Source: Boletus sp. NGJ (taxonomy: Eukaryota; Basidiomycota; Agaricomycetes; Boletales; Boletaceae). Taken from it: a DNA stretch of 64,000 nucleotides. The stretch is taken from assembly GCA_019096195.1 (NCBI GenBank), contig JAGTXK010000112.1:27938-91937 (forward strand), written 5' to 3'. Positions 10,780-21,899 of this stretch are shown piece by piece; positions within the stretch are counted from its first letter, which is position 1; the number at the start of each line of letters is the position of its first letter. A program made the position numbers and the translations under genes. The notes below the pieces were generated by a model, which did not search any database, was not told the origin of the DNA, and saw nothing but the letters and a program-made list of their open reading frames with translations.

Positions 10780-12643
10780 ACTTATAAAAAGAGGCTACCA
10801 TCCAACATCTTCATAGAGTGTCTCTTGGCAGCTTTTCCACTCTGCCCAACACTGCTCCTGAAGTCAAGCATAGATGGCCTGCTGGCAGACAGCATAGCAT
10901 ATTTTTCCTTGGCCATCATTCTGCCAACTGTGTGCTCCATGCCCTTCCCATTCCCTTGATTTGTGGTTGAAGTAACCAATGGTCCATTCAAACTTGGCCA
11001 TCAGTAGCTCTGCCTCCTCTCCCCACCGATCTATTGTGGCTTTTGCATGCAACCAATATACCCAGTAGACTGTAGATATATATAATGTCAGCAGAAAGGT
11101 CTCATGAGAATGTGGAACTTACATTCAGACATTCAGTCGTTCATCTTGGTGTCCCCTGGTATATCCATCGACCAGAACCAGGCCAGGTTGTTGGTGCGAT
11201 GATTGCAGGAGTTGGGCTTGGTAACCACAGTGCTAACCTTAAGATCCTCGTCCTTCAACACCTGATATCTGGCCAACATGTCATTCTTGGCTGAAAGATT
11301 TATCATGGCAGATTAGCATTTCTGATATATGGCAACTTGCTGAGCAAGTAAGGCATCCACAGCATTCACCTTTCCCTAGGCTCTGGTGGTCTTCACATGG
11401 ATTGAAGCATGCCAAACATCAGTGTGGAACAATACTGCCTTGTCCGCTAACGCGAGCCAGATTTCATGTAAGGCATCATTTGCTTGGCCTGCACTAAGTT
11501 TGAGCTCCTGTTTAATCAGGTGGTGAGCATTGATCTCCATGCACTTGTCATGACCCAGGTTAGATGGCAATGGCAGCTTTGCCTGATCAGGTCATTTAGC
11601 TCCAAGATTATTGACCACATCTTCATCTTCAATATTAGTATCTTCATCAGATATGTCTGATTCCAAATTGTCATCATCCTCCAATCAAAGGAATGTGGAA
11701 GCTTCAGCGAGGAAGCATGAAATTTCGGCAGCCAGCTGATTGGCTCAGTAGGCAAGGGCTAGCTGTTGAAGTTCAGTGGTCTTGGAAGCCATCTGTCTCA
11801 TATCTCTGCAGAGTGATATCTGCACCTCCTCAATTTTCAAACCATTTGCAAGCCATGTTGCAGCTCTGCAGTGGGCTGCTAGTGTGTGAGTTATGCTCTC
11901 AAGCATTTCCCTCTCAACGGCCTATATGGTCAGTGCTGTACTCAGCAATGCATAAGCAACAGTCTGAGCTCTGTGGCGATATGCACCATGTCCCAACTCA
12001 TCTTTGTGTAGCTACACCTCAAATATATCCATTGCCGATGGATCGCTGATGTGTCTCTTCAAAGCCCTCTGCTCCTTGACCAGCCACTGCTGTCTTTGAA
12101 TATGGGCAACCCCCCCATCAAGGGCATGGAATATCGCCTTGCCAATGCAAATGATTTCTGCACAGCCTTGAGCTTCCTTGCCAGAGTTCTGGCTGGTATC
12201 AATGAGTACAGGCAGAATAAATGGGTAAACAACCACAGCGGAATATACACATTCTGATCATTTTGATAAAATTGAAATCTTTCATTTGGAAGTCAAGAAG
12301 CTCTTGCTGATGGAGGGGAGGTCATTCTTTGGGCAGACCCAGACACAATGTTCAAAGTAGACCATAGGTCTCAATGATCTCACCATTGACCCATCCTTCC
12401 CCAGGAATGAACAAGGGGGAGTACTGAGCAAAACATGAAGATTGATGTCCATGCACGTGCCACATCCCAATGCCAGGTACAATGGCCAGATTTGGCAGCA
12501 GCCAAATGAACCTGTTATCACTTAGCTGAGCTTGGAGCCTCTTTATATAAGAACAGTTGATGTCATAGAAACTTATGACACTCGAAATATTGTCCATGTT
12601 GTGGGTGAGGGCATTAACAAAAGAGTAGTCCATGTTCACCTGC

Positions 12644-12696
12644 CTGCATGGATCTAAGTGATTGGCATATTCATATTCTTCCTACATATTGCTTAC
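12644..12696 (-). other. 53-nt spliceosomal intron of the KDZ transposase
   Basis: On the minus strand the exon ends KGE plus AG, then gtaagc...atgcag, and the next exon opens G-CAG-GTG-AAC-ATG. Splicing gives DFQKGERQVNMDYSF, the expected family sequence. The second KDZ relic has an intron-like break at the same residue. Confidence 0.8.
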
Positions 12697-12842
12697 CTCT
12701 CCCCCTTCTGAAAGTCGACCACCGAGTGTGGTATGAAGCAGCCATGCTGAGCACATGCCAAAATGCTGATTCCAGTGGAGTCCAATTTGCCTTGGCTGGC
12801 ATTCGCCTGGTTCACAGCTCGGTGATTGTTGCAACTTGACCT

Positions 12843-12896
12843 CTATTGATGGATGTCAGCGATTATAGAAATAGTGTTTCTTCATTGTATGATTAC
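12843..12896 (-). other. 54-nt spliceosomal intron of the KDZ transposase
   Basis: On the minus strand CTG-GAG is followed by gtaatc...caatag and then AGG-TCA-AGT-TGC. This joins YHEYLKKIHCPLE to RSSCNNHRAVNQ in frame. Confidence 0.72.
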
Positions 12897-14233
12897 CTCC
12901 AGGGGGCAGTGTATCTTCTTCAGATACTCATGATAGTTTGGCTGAGTTACCATGAAGCTGAGGCCATCCATCAGCCAGATTTGATCATCAGGCTGCCTCT
13001 TCTGCATGTGTTCAGCCTTGAAGCTTCCATCCATGATAAGAGTTCAGCCATACTTCCAGCTGTAGGGATTTTGATCAGATAGTGCAGTGGTGAATGAATA
13101 TTGTCACCAAATCAGAAAGCTTGTCAATGGAGACATGCACATTTAGGGAAGATGTTGAAAGTTATCCTTCAGAGCTTGCTGTAATAGTTCATTCTGGATG
13201 TTCCACACTCCAAATTATCTTGGATGAAGTCATCCAGCAGGGTGAAGGTAAATGCAGTCCTTGGAATTTGTAGTGTTGCAGGGTAAAGCTTGCATCGCAA
13301 AAATTGAAGATATTCTAGGTCAGAATCAGAGCATGTGCAGTAGTTGATGGTCATGAAATGAATTCCCAGTCACATCAACCATCATCAGATAATTTGACCT
13401 GCTTGGTGGATAAAGATGTGGCAGAATGTTATTTTAGTTGATGTCTTCCTAGGCCTCATCATCCACGGATGCTGGATAGTCAGATATATGCAGATGTTTC
13501 TGGCTCCTGCTTGGACATGGCCCACTATCATGACCGAGATGGAGCTCAAAGCCAGTCTGTTGCAGCGTGTTTCAAAATCATCCAAGGCTTAGGGTTGCTT
13601 TACAAAGCTTACCAAGATCAGAGATGAATCGTCAAAGAATGCCCCAGTCCACTACTGAATGCAATAAAAAGGATGCCTCTTATGTCGGTCCCTACAGCAC
13701 CCAGTGCATAATAGTGGCTGACCAAAACAGTCCGAACACTGATAGATACCATCCTGATGGCATATACAACATTCTCGGGGATCAGTGGGAGCTTCCATGT
13801 CCAACACAGCTTGCAGAAATTCTTCCTTGTGAGTGATCCATTCCTGGAGATAATCATTTGAGGTCTAATGTTTGTGTGGATTAGTGCATTCACCAAAATC
13901 AAGGATGGGTACATTTTTAGGGGGCAATCAGATTGGCCAAATGTCATCTAATTCTCCATCAGCAGCATCTGGCCTTCACCAGATATCATCAGAATAGCAA
14001 GTTTAAATGTGACAAAGAACATACATGCTGGCACCGAAAGTAAACTGAGAGTCAGATGGTCCAGGCTTGCTTGGGGTGGACTGGACAGATTGGGATGTTG
14101 TTGTGGAAGTTGGATCCTTGATAGCATCCAATCTGACAAGAGTCATCTTAGGCCCCCTTGTGATATTTTTCATTATCCAAGTGGCATGTGTAACTCTTCC
14201 AGGGTTAATCTTTCGTTTGTAGGCATTAGGCAT

Positions 14234-14787
14234 TCTTAGGATGATGGAAGACAGTACAGCAGCATGAAAAACACAGATACAACTCACTTTACATTGCAAG
14301 CCAAAACACAAATCAGTAATGCATACGTACACCCGTGTGGTTTGTTGGACGCTGTGGTGTCTCATCTTGGCTAGTCAGAACCAAGTCCATGGATATTAGA
14401 ACTCTGATTTCTCTGGCAGCACTTCTGTGATTCAGTCACCTGGCTATGCCCCATATATAGATATATTGCAATCATGATTACTTCAGCTAATTATATGGAT
14501 TGAGGAATATGTCTGCCTAGAGGGATTGCCGGTATCACATAACTAAATTTGCTGCTTGGCGCCTGGCCCTATGCCATATGATTTATTTTATATGACTTCT
14601 CTTGGTGACATTTCAGGCACTTATGGCACCAAGCCCTGGCATATCTTACTTTTCTCGGGAGTATTGCAGTTATTGTGTAACCTTGGCTACTCGGTCTCTG
14701 GCAATCATGACATGGAGACATGGTTGTTGTAACACTATCCAATGAAAAATGAATGCATTGTGCTGCACTTTGAGTCTACCCTCTACT
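14234..14787. other. Divergent promoter interval between KDZ transposase and the next gene
   Basis: No gene recognised. It lies between two divergent ATGs (14233 on -, 14788 on +), so it probably held both promoters. TATATATAG-type A/T runs occur near 14,450. Confidence 0.4.
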
Positions 14788-17700
14788 ATGTCTGACAACA
14801 AGATGGAATACACCATGACTGACTATCAAGGAACTGACCATGATGGCTTACAAGATGACATGGAAGACAAGAAACCCCATGCCAAGGATGTCTCAGCTGA
14901 AAATGAGGCAGGGCCATCTCAGAATCTAATGCGACATGTGAACTCTGGCATATCTGACAACTCACTGCACATTCTCCAGGAGCAATGGCCAGCATGGAAG
15001 GCTGCCAGAGGTAAAAAACAACAAACTATCTGGAGGGCTCTGATACTTCGGATCCAGTGTCTGAGGGAGAACCTTACCCTGGAGGATGCAGTGTGGGAGC
15101 ATCAAGTTCAGGTGAGAAATGAAATGTTGTTTCTATCATGAAGATTTGATTTCAAATTTTTCAAAAGGTATATGAGAAATGAATGCAAAAACAAGGGTGG
15201 ATGGGGAAAAAAAAGGATGGCATCACCCTCGGCAAGACATGGACAGCTTGGTCTATGATTCGGGAAGCAATGGAAAGAAGAAATCAAGGAGATGATCAAG
15301 GAACAGTTTGGCGCAGAGCCGGGATCCTCAGCGATGTTTCAGCATTATCAGACAATGCTCTCAGAAGTCATGAATGGTCTCTCTCCTGATGAGATCCAGA
15401 ATGCTGAGTCGACTGCCGCCACATGGAATTCACAGGGTGCCATGACCAAAGTGAAGGCATGGCAAGTGTTTCTGATTGAATCATATGCTACATGCTAAAA
15501 GTCATACAGGTTTACAACAAGGGGTGTAGCATCAGCCATGAGGCAGTTCTCCCAGGATATGTGGAAAAGAGGAGGGACCCAGATGGTCGTATTGAGTGGG
15601 TTTAAGGATAAGAAAGGGGAGGTGTTCTCAAACCAGTGGGTGGACTCTCAGTGCTCCAAAATTCCCATAGTCTGACCGACATAAGCTTTGACTTCAACTC
15701 GGCAATTGAACATGGCCCATGTTTTCAAGGCTTTCGATGCAATCTAGGGGGACTGGGATAGGTATCTCAGCAGCTGCTTTGCTCCTGCAGATGACAAAGC
15801 AGAGGCAGATGACGAAAATGAGCATTTGGGCCAGGCTGATGTGAAAAGGCAGAAAAAGCCGAGGCAGAAACAAGGAGATGATGCAATAAACATGATAACT
15901 TGGTCAGATGATTCAATCTGAATCCCAGAGTTCACTGGGCGAAGCCAAGCTGATATGCAAAACATGGTCCAAGGCTTTCTCACCTCACACTACCATACAT
16001 TGACCTGGTATCTAACTGTAATGCACAACATTAACTGTTTCCAGGCTTGATATGCAAAAATCTGAAGGTCTCAGCCCCTTTCAAGAAGCTTGCCGAGTTC
16101 CAGGATGCCTGTTTCAGTCTAAACATCTTCCAGATGGCTTTATCTTTTCCAATGATTCTAGTCATCTAAAGGCTGATGATGCCAAACAGTTTCTGGAGTT
16201 TATTCAAAAATGACAACATGACTGGTCAGATGATGTCTTTCAATTCCAATGCTGGTTGGACATGAAGAACAAGCTTCAGGAGCCTGCAGAGAGCGATGAT
16301 GAAGGTTTTGCTGAGGTAGAGCGATCGAAGAGATCTTGGCAAGAAAGGTCAAGGGCAAAGAGGCTCTCTGGGGCTCAGACCCAGGAACAGGATAATGCTG
16401 GCCCGGATAAATCAACCATGGAGAAAGAAGATTCAGTTTGACAGGATTTGAGGAGCCCATCCATCCCCTACAGTGAGTGGTCTGTGAGTGAACAAGAAGT
16501 TGGGGACCTTCCTCGGAAAATGGTGTCATTCAAGGTGGGTGCTTCAACATGCAGTATGGCATCAAAAGTGCACTTAGGTGCTTTATTTCGCTAATTTAGT
16601 GAAAGGATTGACTGCAAGAAAACCCCAGATAGAGAGTGGTGGTGGTCAAAGGGGACCAAAGTGAGAGTGGATGGGTGACTGAGGCCAATCAATATCCAGA
16701 CCTCAGTAAATGGTAAGTGGTTAATGCCCTCAGATATCACATTGTTGATGCAGCGGATGTGTGCCTTGTAGTGGGGCGACCACCAACCAAGAATTCAAAG
16801 AATGTGTCTCACCATCTGCAAGAACCATTCAAAGTTGATGAAACAATCACCAATGATACCCATTAATTATCACTAGACGATACCTATCTATCGCTACCCC
16901 TACTACACTTTCGCACTACCTATAGACGATACACTCGCCTACCCCAACCAAACTCCCCCCTCACCTTACCTCGCATACACCTAGAGTAGTCACTCATCAT
17001 GTCCTCCCCCATACGATACGCCATACAACCGCACACACCCACGTATGCTTTCATTAGCAGTACCCCGTCGTATCTACTATACTACGACACCAAACAACCC
17101 CTATGGCTAAACCCCAGCCTCACGGCCACAAGAAAGGCCCGCACACCTATAAACTATGCCTCCCCCGTGGCTCTACCTGATGCAGCGCTCAGTAGCCACA
17201 TCACGTGACACAATGCCATACGAGGACAATAACCCCTTTGTCACGTACATGCTTGTTACACACACAACACCTGTAGATAGTATCTGATGCAGAGCTCGGT
17301 ACACTACACAAGTACTAGTCAGAAGCTCGCCTCCAGATCCCCAACTCCCCCACTCGCCCCGATCCCTGGCTTATGCCATGGATCATACCCAACGCTATCC
17401 CACGATACCGTCCCCAAGTACTAATCAAGCCCACACTAGATTAACCCCTAGACATAGACAAGATCTGATCTGTTCCCCGACATGATCTCATCTCGATACC
17501 CAATCCACCGATCACCCTATGCAACACTTCACGCATTACCTTTTCATTTCTCCTTTCATCTCACCTATGCATCCCTATTTAAGACTCCCTTAGATATATC
17601 ACATGTAGCCATGCCTAGAGCGTTCTGGACTGCATTTCACTTACATGTGTATACCACGCACATCTCATTCCACCATTTCTCTCTTTTGCCATTGGACACT

Positions 17701-18087
17701 AACATTTCCTCGTTCCTGTGATGTCATACCCAGTACCCTATGACATCATAGCATAGCATGGTCCGTGCGCCACTATTGGTAGTATATAAGTAGCCGGTAG
17801 AGTACCATGTTTCGTTCCTAGCCTTGAAATTGCCTTTCTCTCTGTCACATATTGCCTTGGTTGGCAACGCTTCAGATATTAGGTTTAGATTTCTTTCTTC
17901 TGTCTGTTGCAAGTTCCTTTCAGTTGGACTGCCAAGAAATGCCAAAAAGGCAGATCAGGTAACTTGGGAGAATCCTACTGGACATATTGGGCACAGGAAT
18001 GAGATACCAGCATCAAAGGAACATTCGTTGCTGAAACCAACTTTGAAGAGAACTGCCCTGGGCAACGATGATGACCAAGTTATGTGA
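14788..18087 (+). pseudogene. Agaricomycete-specific transposon cargo gene (gene 3), split by a solo LTR
   Basis: It opens MSDNKMEYTMTDYQG and continues LQEQWPAWKAARGKKQQTIW. An intron follows after HQVQ, then WTAWSMIREAMERR, a frameshift, and FGAEPGSSAMFQHYQTML, LSPDEIQNAESTAATWNSQG. Later parts include DFNSAIEHG, MQNMVQGFLTSHYHTL and FQFQCWLDMKNKLQEPAESD. Proteins with this pattern (a helical block ending in a Thr/Ala-x-x-WN motif) recur across Agaricomycetes, often near transposons, with no known function. Near the end ADVCLVVGRPPTKN...EPFKV is interrupted by an LTR at 16,839 and resumes GLPRNAKKADQ at 17,928 in frame. Several stops and frameshifts make it a relic. The 3' end is uncertain. 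Confidence 0.65.
16839..17922. repeat. Solo LTR, 1084 bp, CpG-retaining
   Basis: It starts TGAAACAATC and ends CCTTTCA, so the termini are the inverted pair TGAAA/TTTCA. It is flanked by GTTGA (16834-16838) and GTTGG (17923-17927), a 5-bp duplication with one transition. Removing it joins EPFKV to GLPRNAKKADQ in the same frame. A TATA-type TAGTATATAAGTAG lies near 17,781, fitting a promoter near the LTR 3' end. It keeps far more CpGs than its surroundings (11 in 17041-17280). Frames inside, such as 16999-17208, are not genes. Confidence 0.72.
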
Positions 18088-18525
18088 CTTGATTTCTCTC
18101 CAGATGGACTTGGCAAATCCATCCACAATACAGCTTTAGCACCATGAAAAAAGAAGTTAAAGTCAGCTTTAAAGACGCTGAATCCATCACCCCCTGTTGG
18201 TCATGCTGGAACCAAGGGTTGTAAAAAACTAAGGTTCCAAGCTCACACCCCAGTTGTATCACAAGGGACAGAAACCTGAACCCAAGATGCGCTAATGTTG
18301 GCCCTTTTTGAATCATGGCTGATTCTAGATTTTTATCCATAGGCACAACTCCACATCAATCAGGAAGAGCATGCAAGGCTCTACTACCCCCCGATGCAGA
18401 AGCATCAACTCTGGGACCTCAGCTGATCAAAAAATAGCTGTATATGGCTCTTTACTCCTTGCATTATCTTGTAAATAGTTCAGACAATATTTGGAAAATA
18501 AGTTCAAAATACAATGCTAAGAACA

Positions 18526-20180
18526 CTACTGAGGGGCCGAGCATTTCCTAGATGTTGCCCCTGCATCTTCCTCCTCATCCTCACCCAAAACCTGCTCTTC
18601 AGTAACTATCTCCTCTACAGCCATGCTCTCTATATCCATGGCATTGTCGTCCTCAGCTTGAATGGTGGTGATAGTCAGCATGAATACTGTCGATCTGGGT
18701 GTGGATTCCCCAGAAATGCCAGCCACCTTGGGATCGAAGATTGATGGAAGCTGTGGAAATAGTTGGGGAGGCCCCCAACTTCCCTCTAAGATTGTGCCTA
18801 GGCCACCACCCCAAGTGACAGTCATGGCAACCCCAGTGTGAGGCTGCAGTGCTTGACGGGGAAGGGGGGCGATTGGCCAAAGGGTTGAGCCTTTGGTTGA
18901 AGAAGGGAGGGGGGGAGCATTGGTAATATCGACATCTGCTTCCAGGGCTTGCTGGCTGAGAGATGGAGTGGGGGAGGAAGGGGAGTCAAGCACACCTGGC
19001 TCAGTAACAGCATTGAAGAATGCAGAGAATGGTGCCCCATTAATGGCTTCGTCACTGGCCTGCTGATGAATTTGTTGGAATGGGAATCACATTGTTGTGG
19101 ATGAAGGACAAACTGTATCATCTGCAGTCCAACTCTGGCAGTCTCTGAGCTTGGTGATGACCTGGCCGAATGTTTCCAAGGAGTCGACCATTGTGTTGAC
19201 CTGATTCTCAAGGCATGAGTGACTAGCCTGCAGTTGCTGGTGTGCTTGAAGCAGACTCTTGTAGTCGCCGGTGTCACTAGGCTCAATGTGGCCAGACCAA
19301 GCATTGCCTGATGTTCCAGTGGTGGACAGTCCAGGTGCTTGCATGGCTGGTACCAATTTCTTCACCCTGGGGATCATCACACCTTCAAGGACTATGTAAT
19401 CAACGTTAGTGGGCAGAATATTGCAAGTGTGCACGACTTACCTTGGGCTGGCTTCGATCATTTGGCATTCTTTTGTGGGGGGCCAACCTTGATGGTCAGT
19501 GCTGGCTTACAGGCTGAGGGTGGTCCACAGTATGGCATGCAAATGGCTGGTAATGGCATGGGGGTAGGTGGTGGTGATGGGGCATCATATTGAACCTTTG
19601 ACCAAGGTGGGCAAGCGCAAGACTCACTGCGTTCCCGCGGTTTCTTTGTTCTCTCCAAGGATGGGGATTGGTGGGTAAGGGAACTCAACTATTGGTGCAG
19701 TCTTGCCAGGGAGCAGCATACCTTCCACTGGTGGCACTGGGTGCAAGCATGGCCAGGATTTGGGGTGCACCTGTCACTGCATCATTTGCAGGCAGCACAT
19801 ACTTGCTCAAAATCCTCTATCTCTTCGGCAGGTGGTGGTGGCCGTGACCTGCCCCACGAGTGTCCATGAGATTTCCCTTTCCCTGACGTGTCTAACAGCT
19901 TGACACATTGCCTTGAATGACCTCGCTCTTTAGAATTGGTTTCCAGCAGGTTGATATGCCAGGCCTTGCCCTTGCCTTTGTCCATACTTTCTGGCACCAT
20001 CTGCACTTTGTTGATGTCAATGTCATCGCCATCCTGCATTGTTGTGATGGCCCAATCCTCAGTGTTGAGCAGCTGTCCTGATGGCCGAGTGACCTTTGTG
20101 GAAGATGTTGGGACCTTGAGCCATGGGTGATCCGGGTGACCAGAAATATCATTCTCAGGATCTTGCTCCAGTCTGGCCAT
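18526..20180 (-). pseudogene. Cys-cluster protein gene (gene 4) of the KDZ element, Agaricomycete-specific
   Basis: From MARLEQDPENDISG at 20180 the minus strand runs through a Lys/Gly/Ser-rich stretch (DKGKGKAWH) to CAACK, stop, CSDRCTPNPGHACTQCHQ and WKVCCSLARL. This is a C-x2-C spaced cluster reminiscent of fungal Zn(II)Cys6-like regions. Then come a coiled-coil segment LLQAHQQLQASHSCLENQVN, a Pro/Ser-rich region, and an acidic tail EDDNAMDIES...GEDEEEDA. The stop after CAACK is TGA where Arg is expected, and VCC replaces VRC; both are C-to-T changes at CpG. Introns are likely near 19,440-19,640 and 19,000-19,090. DNA binding is possible but unproven. Confidence 0.6.
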
Positions 20181-20923
20181 CGGCTGTTTTGATACTGTGA
20201 CATCTCAATGTCATAGATGATGGCCAGGAGAGGTACCTTCTCAGCACTGCCTGCCACAGCTCGAATTGTGTCCTAGCATGCATGTTAGTTAGGCTGTGAT
20301 GGTATGAGTGCTATGATCATGCACCAAGTGGCCCATGATCTTGGCAATGGCCTAGTGCCATGCTGCCATCCAGGCAGCAGCTCCCTCAGTTGTCCCAAGG
20401 ACTTTCATTTTGAGGATGTGTTGGATGGCGGCTGTGGCATTGTTGTGATGGCTTGGATGGTGGAAGACATGGTAGGGAATGGTGATGCAGAATGTGATGG
20501 AAAGAGGTGTGTGGGACATGGCAAGTTTTGCTTCATGAATGCTGAACGGCATTCACTGTTGTTTGGTTCTTCACCATTGTGGCTCGGCAATTCTGGCTAA
20601 TGCGCTATACTCCATATTTCCCATGTAACCACCCACTCCACTGCTGACCACACATGTCACCATTCCCAATCCAACTTCATCCCATTCCTCCCATTCCACT
20701 TTTCCACCATATCTCAGCACAGACTCGCAATGTAAAAGCAAGTTTGGTTTACAATTCCAGGTGAGTGCAACGTTCCTATTCTGAAAAAAATTTCCATTTG
20801 AAAAAAATCGAATTCATATGCCACCTCAGTCACCATCAGTCTTGGCCTACAGCAAATCAGACTCCATTGGTAAGTGATTGGCCTTGGAATTGATCAGTAA
20901 TTGACCACATTTTAGATCTAGAG

Positions 20924-21720
20924 ATGGCAGATGCATCAGATGTGTTGTGGTGCATTCCCACCCCACCTCCATTCCAATCCTATCTGCCATCACTAATGAT
21001 GACCGACTTTAATGATTTCTCTGATGCCTGCTTACCAACCCCATCCCCCTTTGCAATGCCTGACATCCAGCTAGACATGTTCACAAGTGTCTGCATTCCA
21101 ACTCCTCCTCCATTTCTATCAAACGACATCCACATCCCAATGCCACCAAGATTCATTCCAATGGCCAAAGACCCTCTCCCCTCCTCCATTCCACAAGAGA
21201 TGGCACAGGCTGGTATTCCTCAGCAGTCGCCTTGCCGAAAAGGCAAGACACATCTACCCACTCGAAAGCATTGATTGGATGAGCCAGAGTGGAATGTTTG
21301 CATATTGCTTGGTTGTGATGCATGACAAAAGCATTGGGCAGAGGCCATGCAGATCATCAATCAACACTGTGAGTTCAATCATTATCTCAGCTCCATGATA
21401 TATATCTCATTACCTTGTCCGAATCTAGTGGCTGTGAGAAATGATGCCAAGCGTGATCAGTCACCAAACAGGATGTCAACATAGATGGAATTCCAGATTT
21501 CGGTGAGTGCACAATTAATGTGTAAATGGCTCATTCTGACGATATTGACAGTGTTTGAAAATGCTGTCATGGTTGATCACATGGTGGAGCAGGTATCCAA
21601 TGTTCGGCATAAACCAATTGAACATCTGCTTGCTTAGGTGGCGATGGAAATGGCCACAGAGTCTTTCATTTGGGCCTCATGGTGAAGAATGGAATTGTTG
21701 CAGACCCAGGTAAGGCTGTT
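20924..21720 (+). pseudogene. Pro-rich orphan gene (gene 5) of the KDZ element
   Basis: It opens MADASDVLWCIPTPPPF and carries three copies of a [I/L]PTP[P/S]PF motif (residues about 11-17, 37-43 and 58-64) within 75 residues, then PMPPRFIPMAKDPLPSS. After a stop at 21274 the other frames continue SGMFAYCLVVMHDKSIGQ and, further on, ENAVMVDHMVEQVSNVRHKP. The break pattern suggests introns or decay. No family is recognised. The motif spacing suggests repeated short linear binding sites. It lies just inside the right inverted end. Confidence 0.45.
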
Positions 21721-21899
21721 GGATATGCTGGAATATATTCAAGAGCAGTGTGTGTAAGAATAGAATAGACATATACACTAAATCATAGCATGTAGATATG
21801 GTGGTCATACAATGAGGAACATGTGGAAGCAGTTCAAGGCCACAACTGAGCTCAGTCTATTAGCACATTCATGCATGACCTTTGGTCTGCTATGCAGCG

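Larger units (their letters stand above)
10780..14233 (-). pseudogene. KDZ transposase with N-terminal CxC2 cysteine cluster, decayed
   Basis: From a likely ATG at 14233 (MPNAYKRKINPGRV), the order is as follows. CxC2 cluster at about 13,670-13,850: CCICHQDGIYQCSDC and LCTGCCRDRHKRH. A linker TINYCTCSDSDLEYLQFL. RNase H-fold core: LIMDGSFKAEHM (Asp codon at 13029-13031), CNNHRAVNQANASQGKLDST, HSVVDFQKGER, FYDINCSYIKRLQ, GIGMWHVHGHQSSCF, GEIIETYG. C-terminal helices: EGQANDALHEIWLALADKAV and RWGEEAELLMAKFEWTIGYF. Two introns are recognisable. Disabling changes include TAG at 13652-13654 inside the CxC2 region and a frameshift before TINYCTC. KDZ transposases move elements with long inverted ends and 8-bp duplications, as here. 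Confidence 0.9.

Noticed and set aside
16999-17721. Open frames 16999-17208 and 17482-17721
   Set aside because: They lie in the solo LTR, have skewed composition and no family features.
20352-20600. Opposing open frames at 20,304-20,600
   Set aside because: Overlap on both strands with low-information composition (Met/His/Gly-rich) and no link to neighbouring exons.
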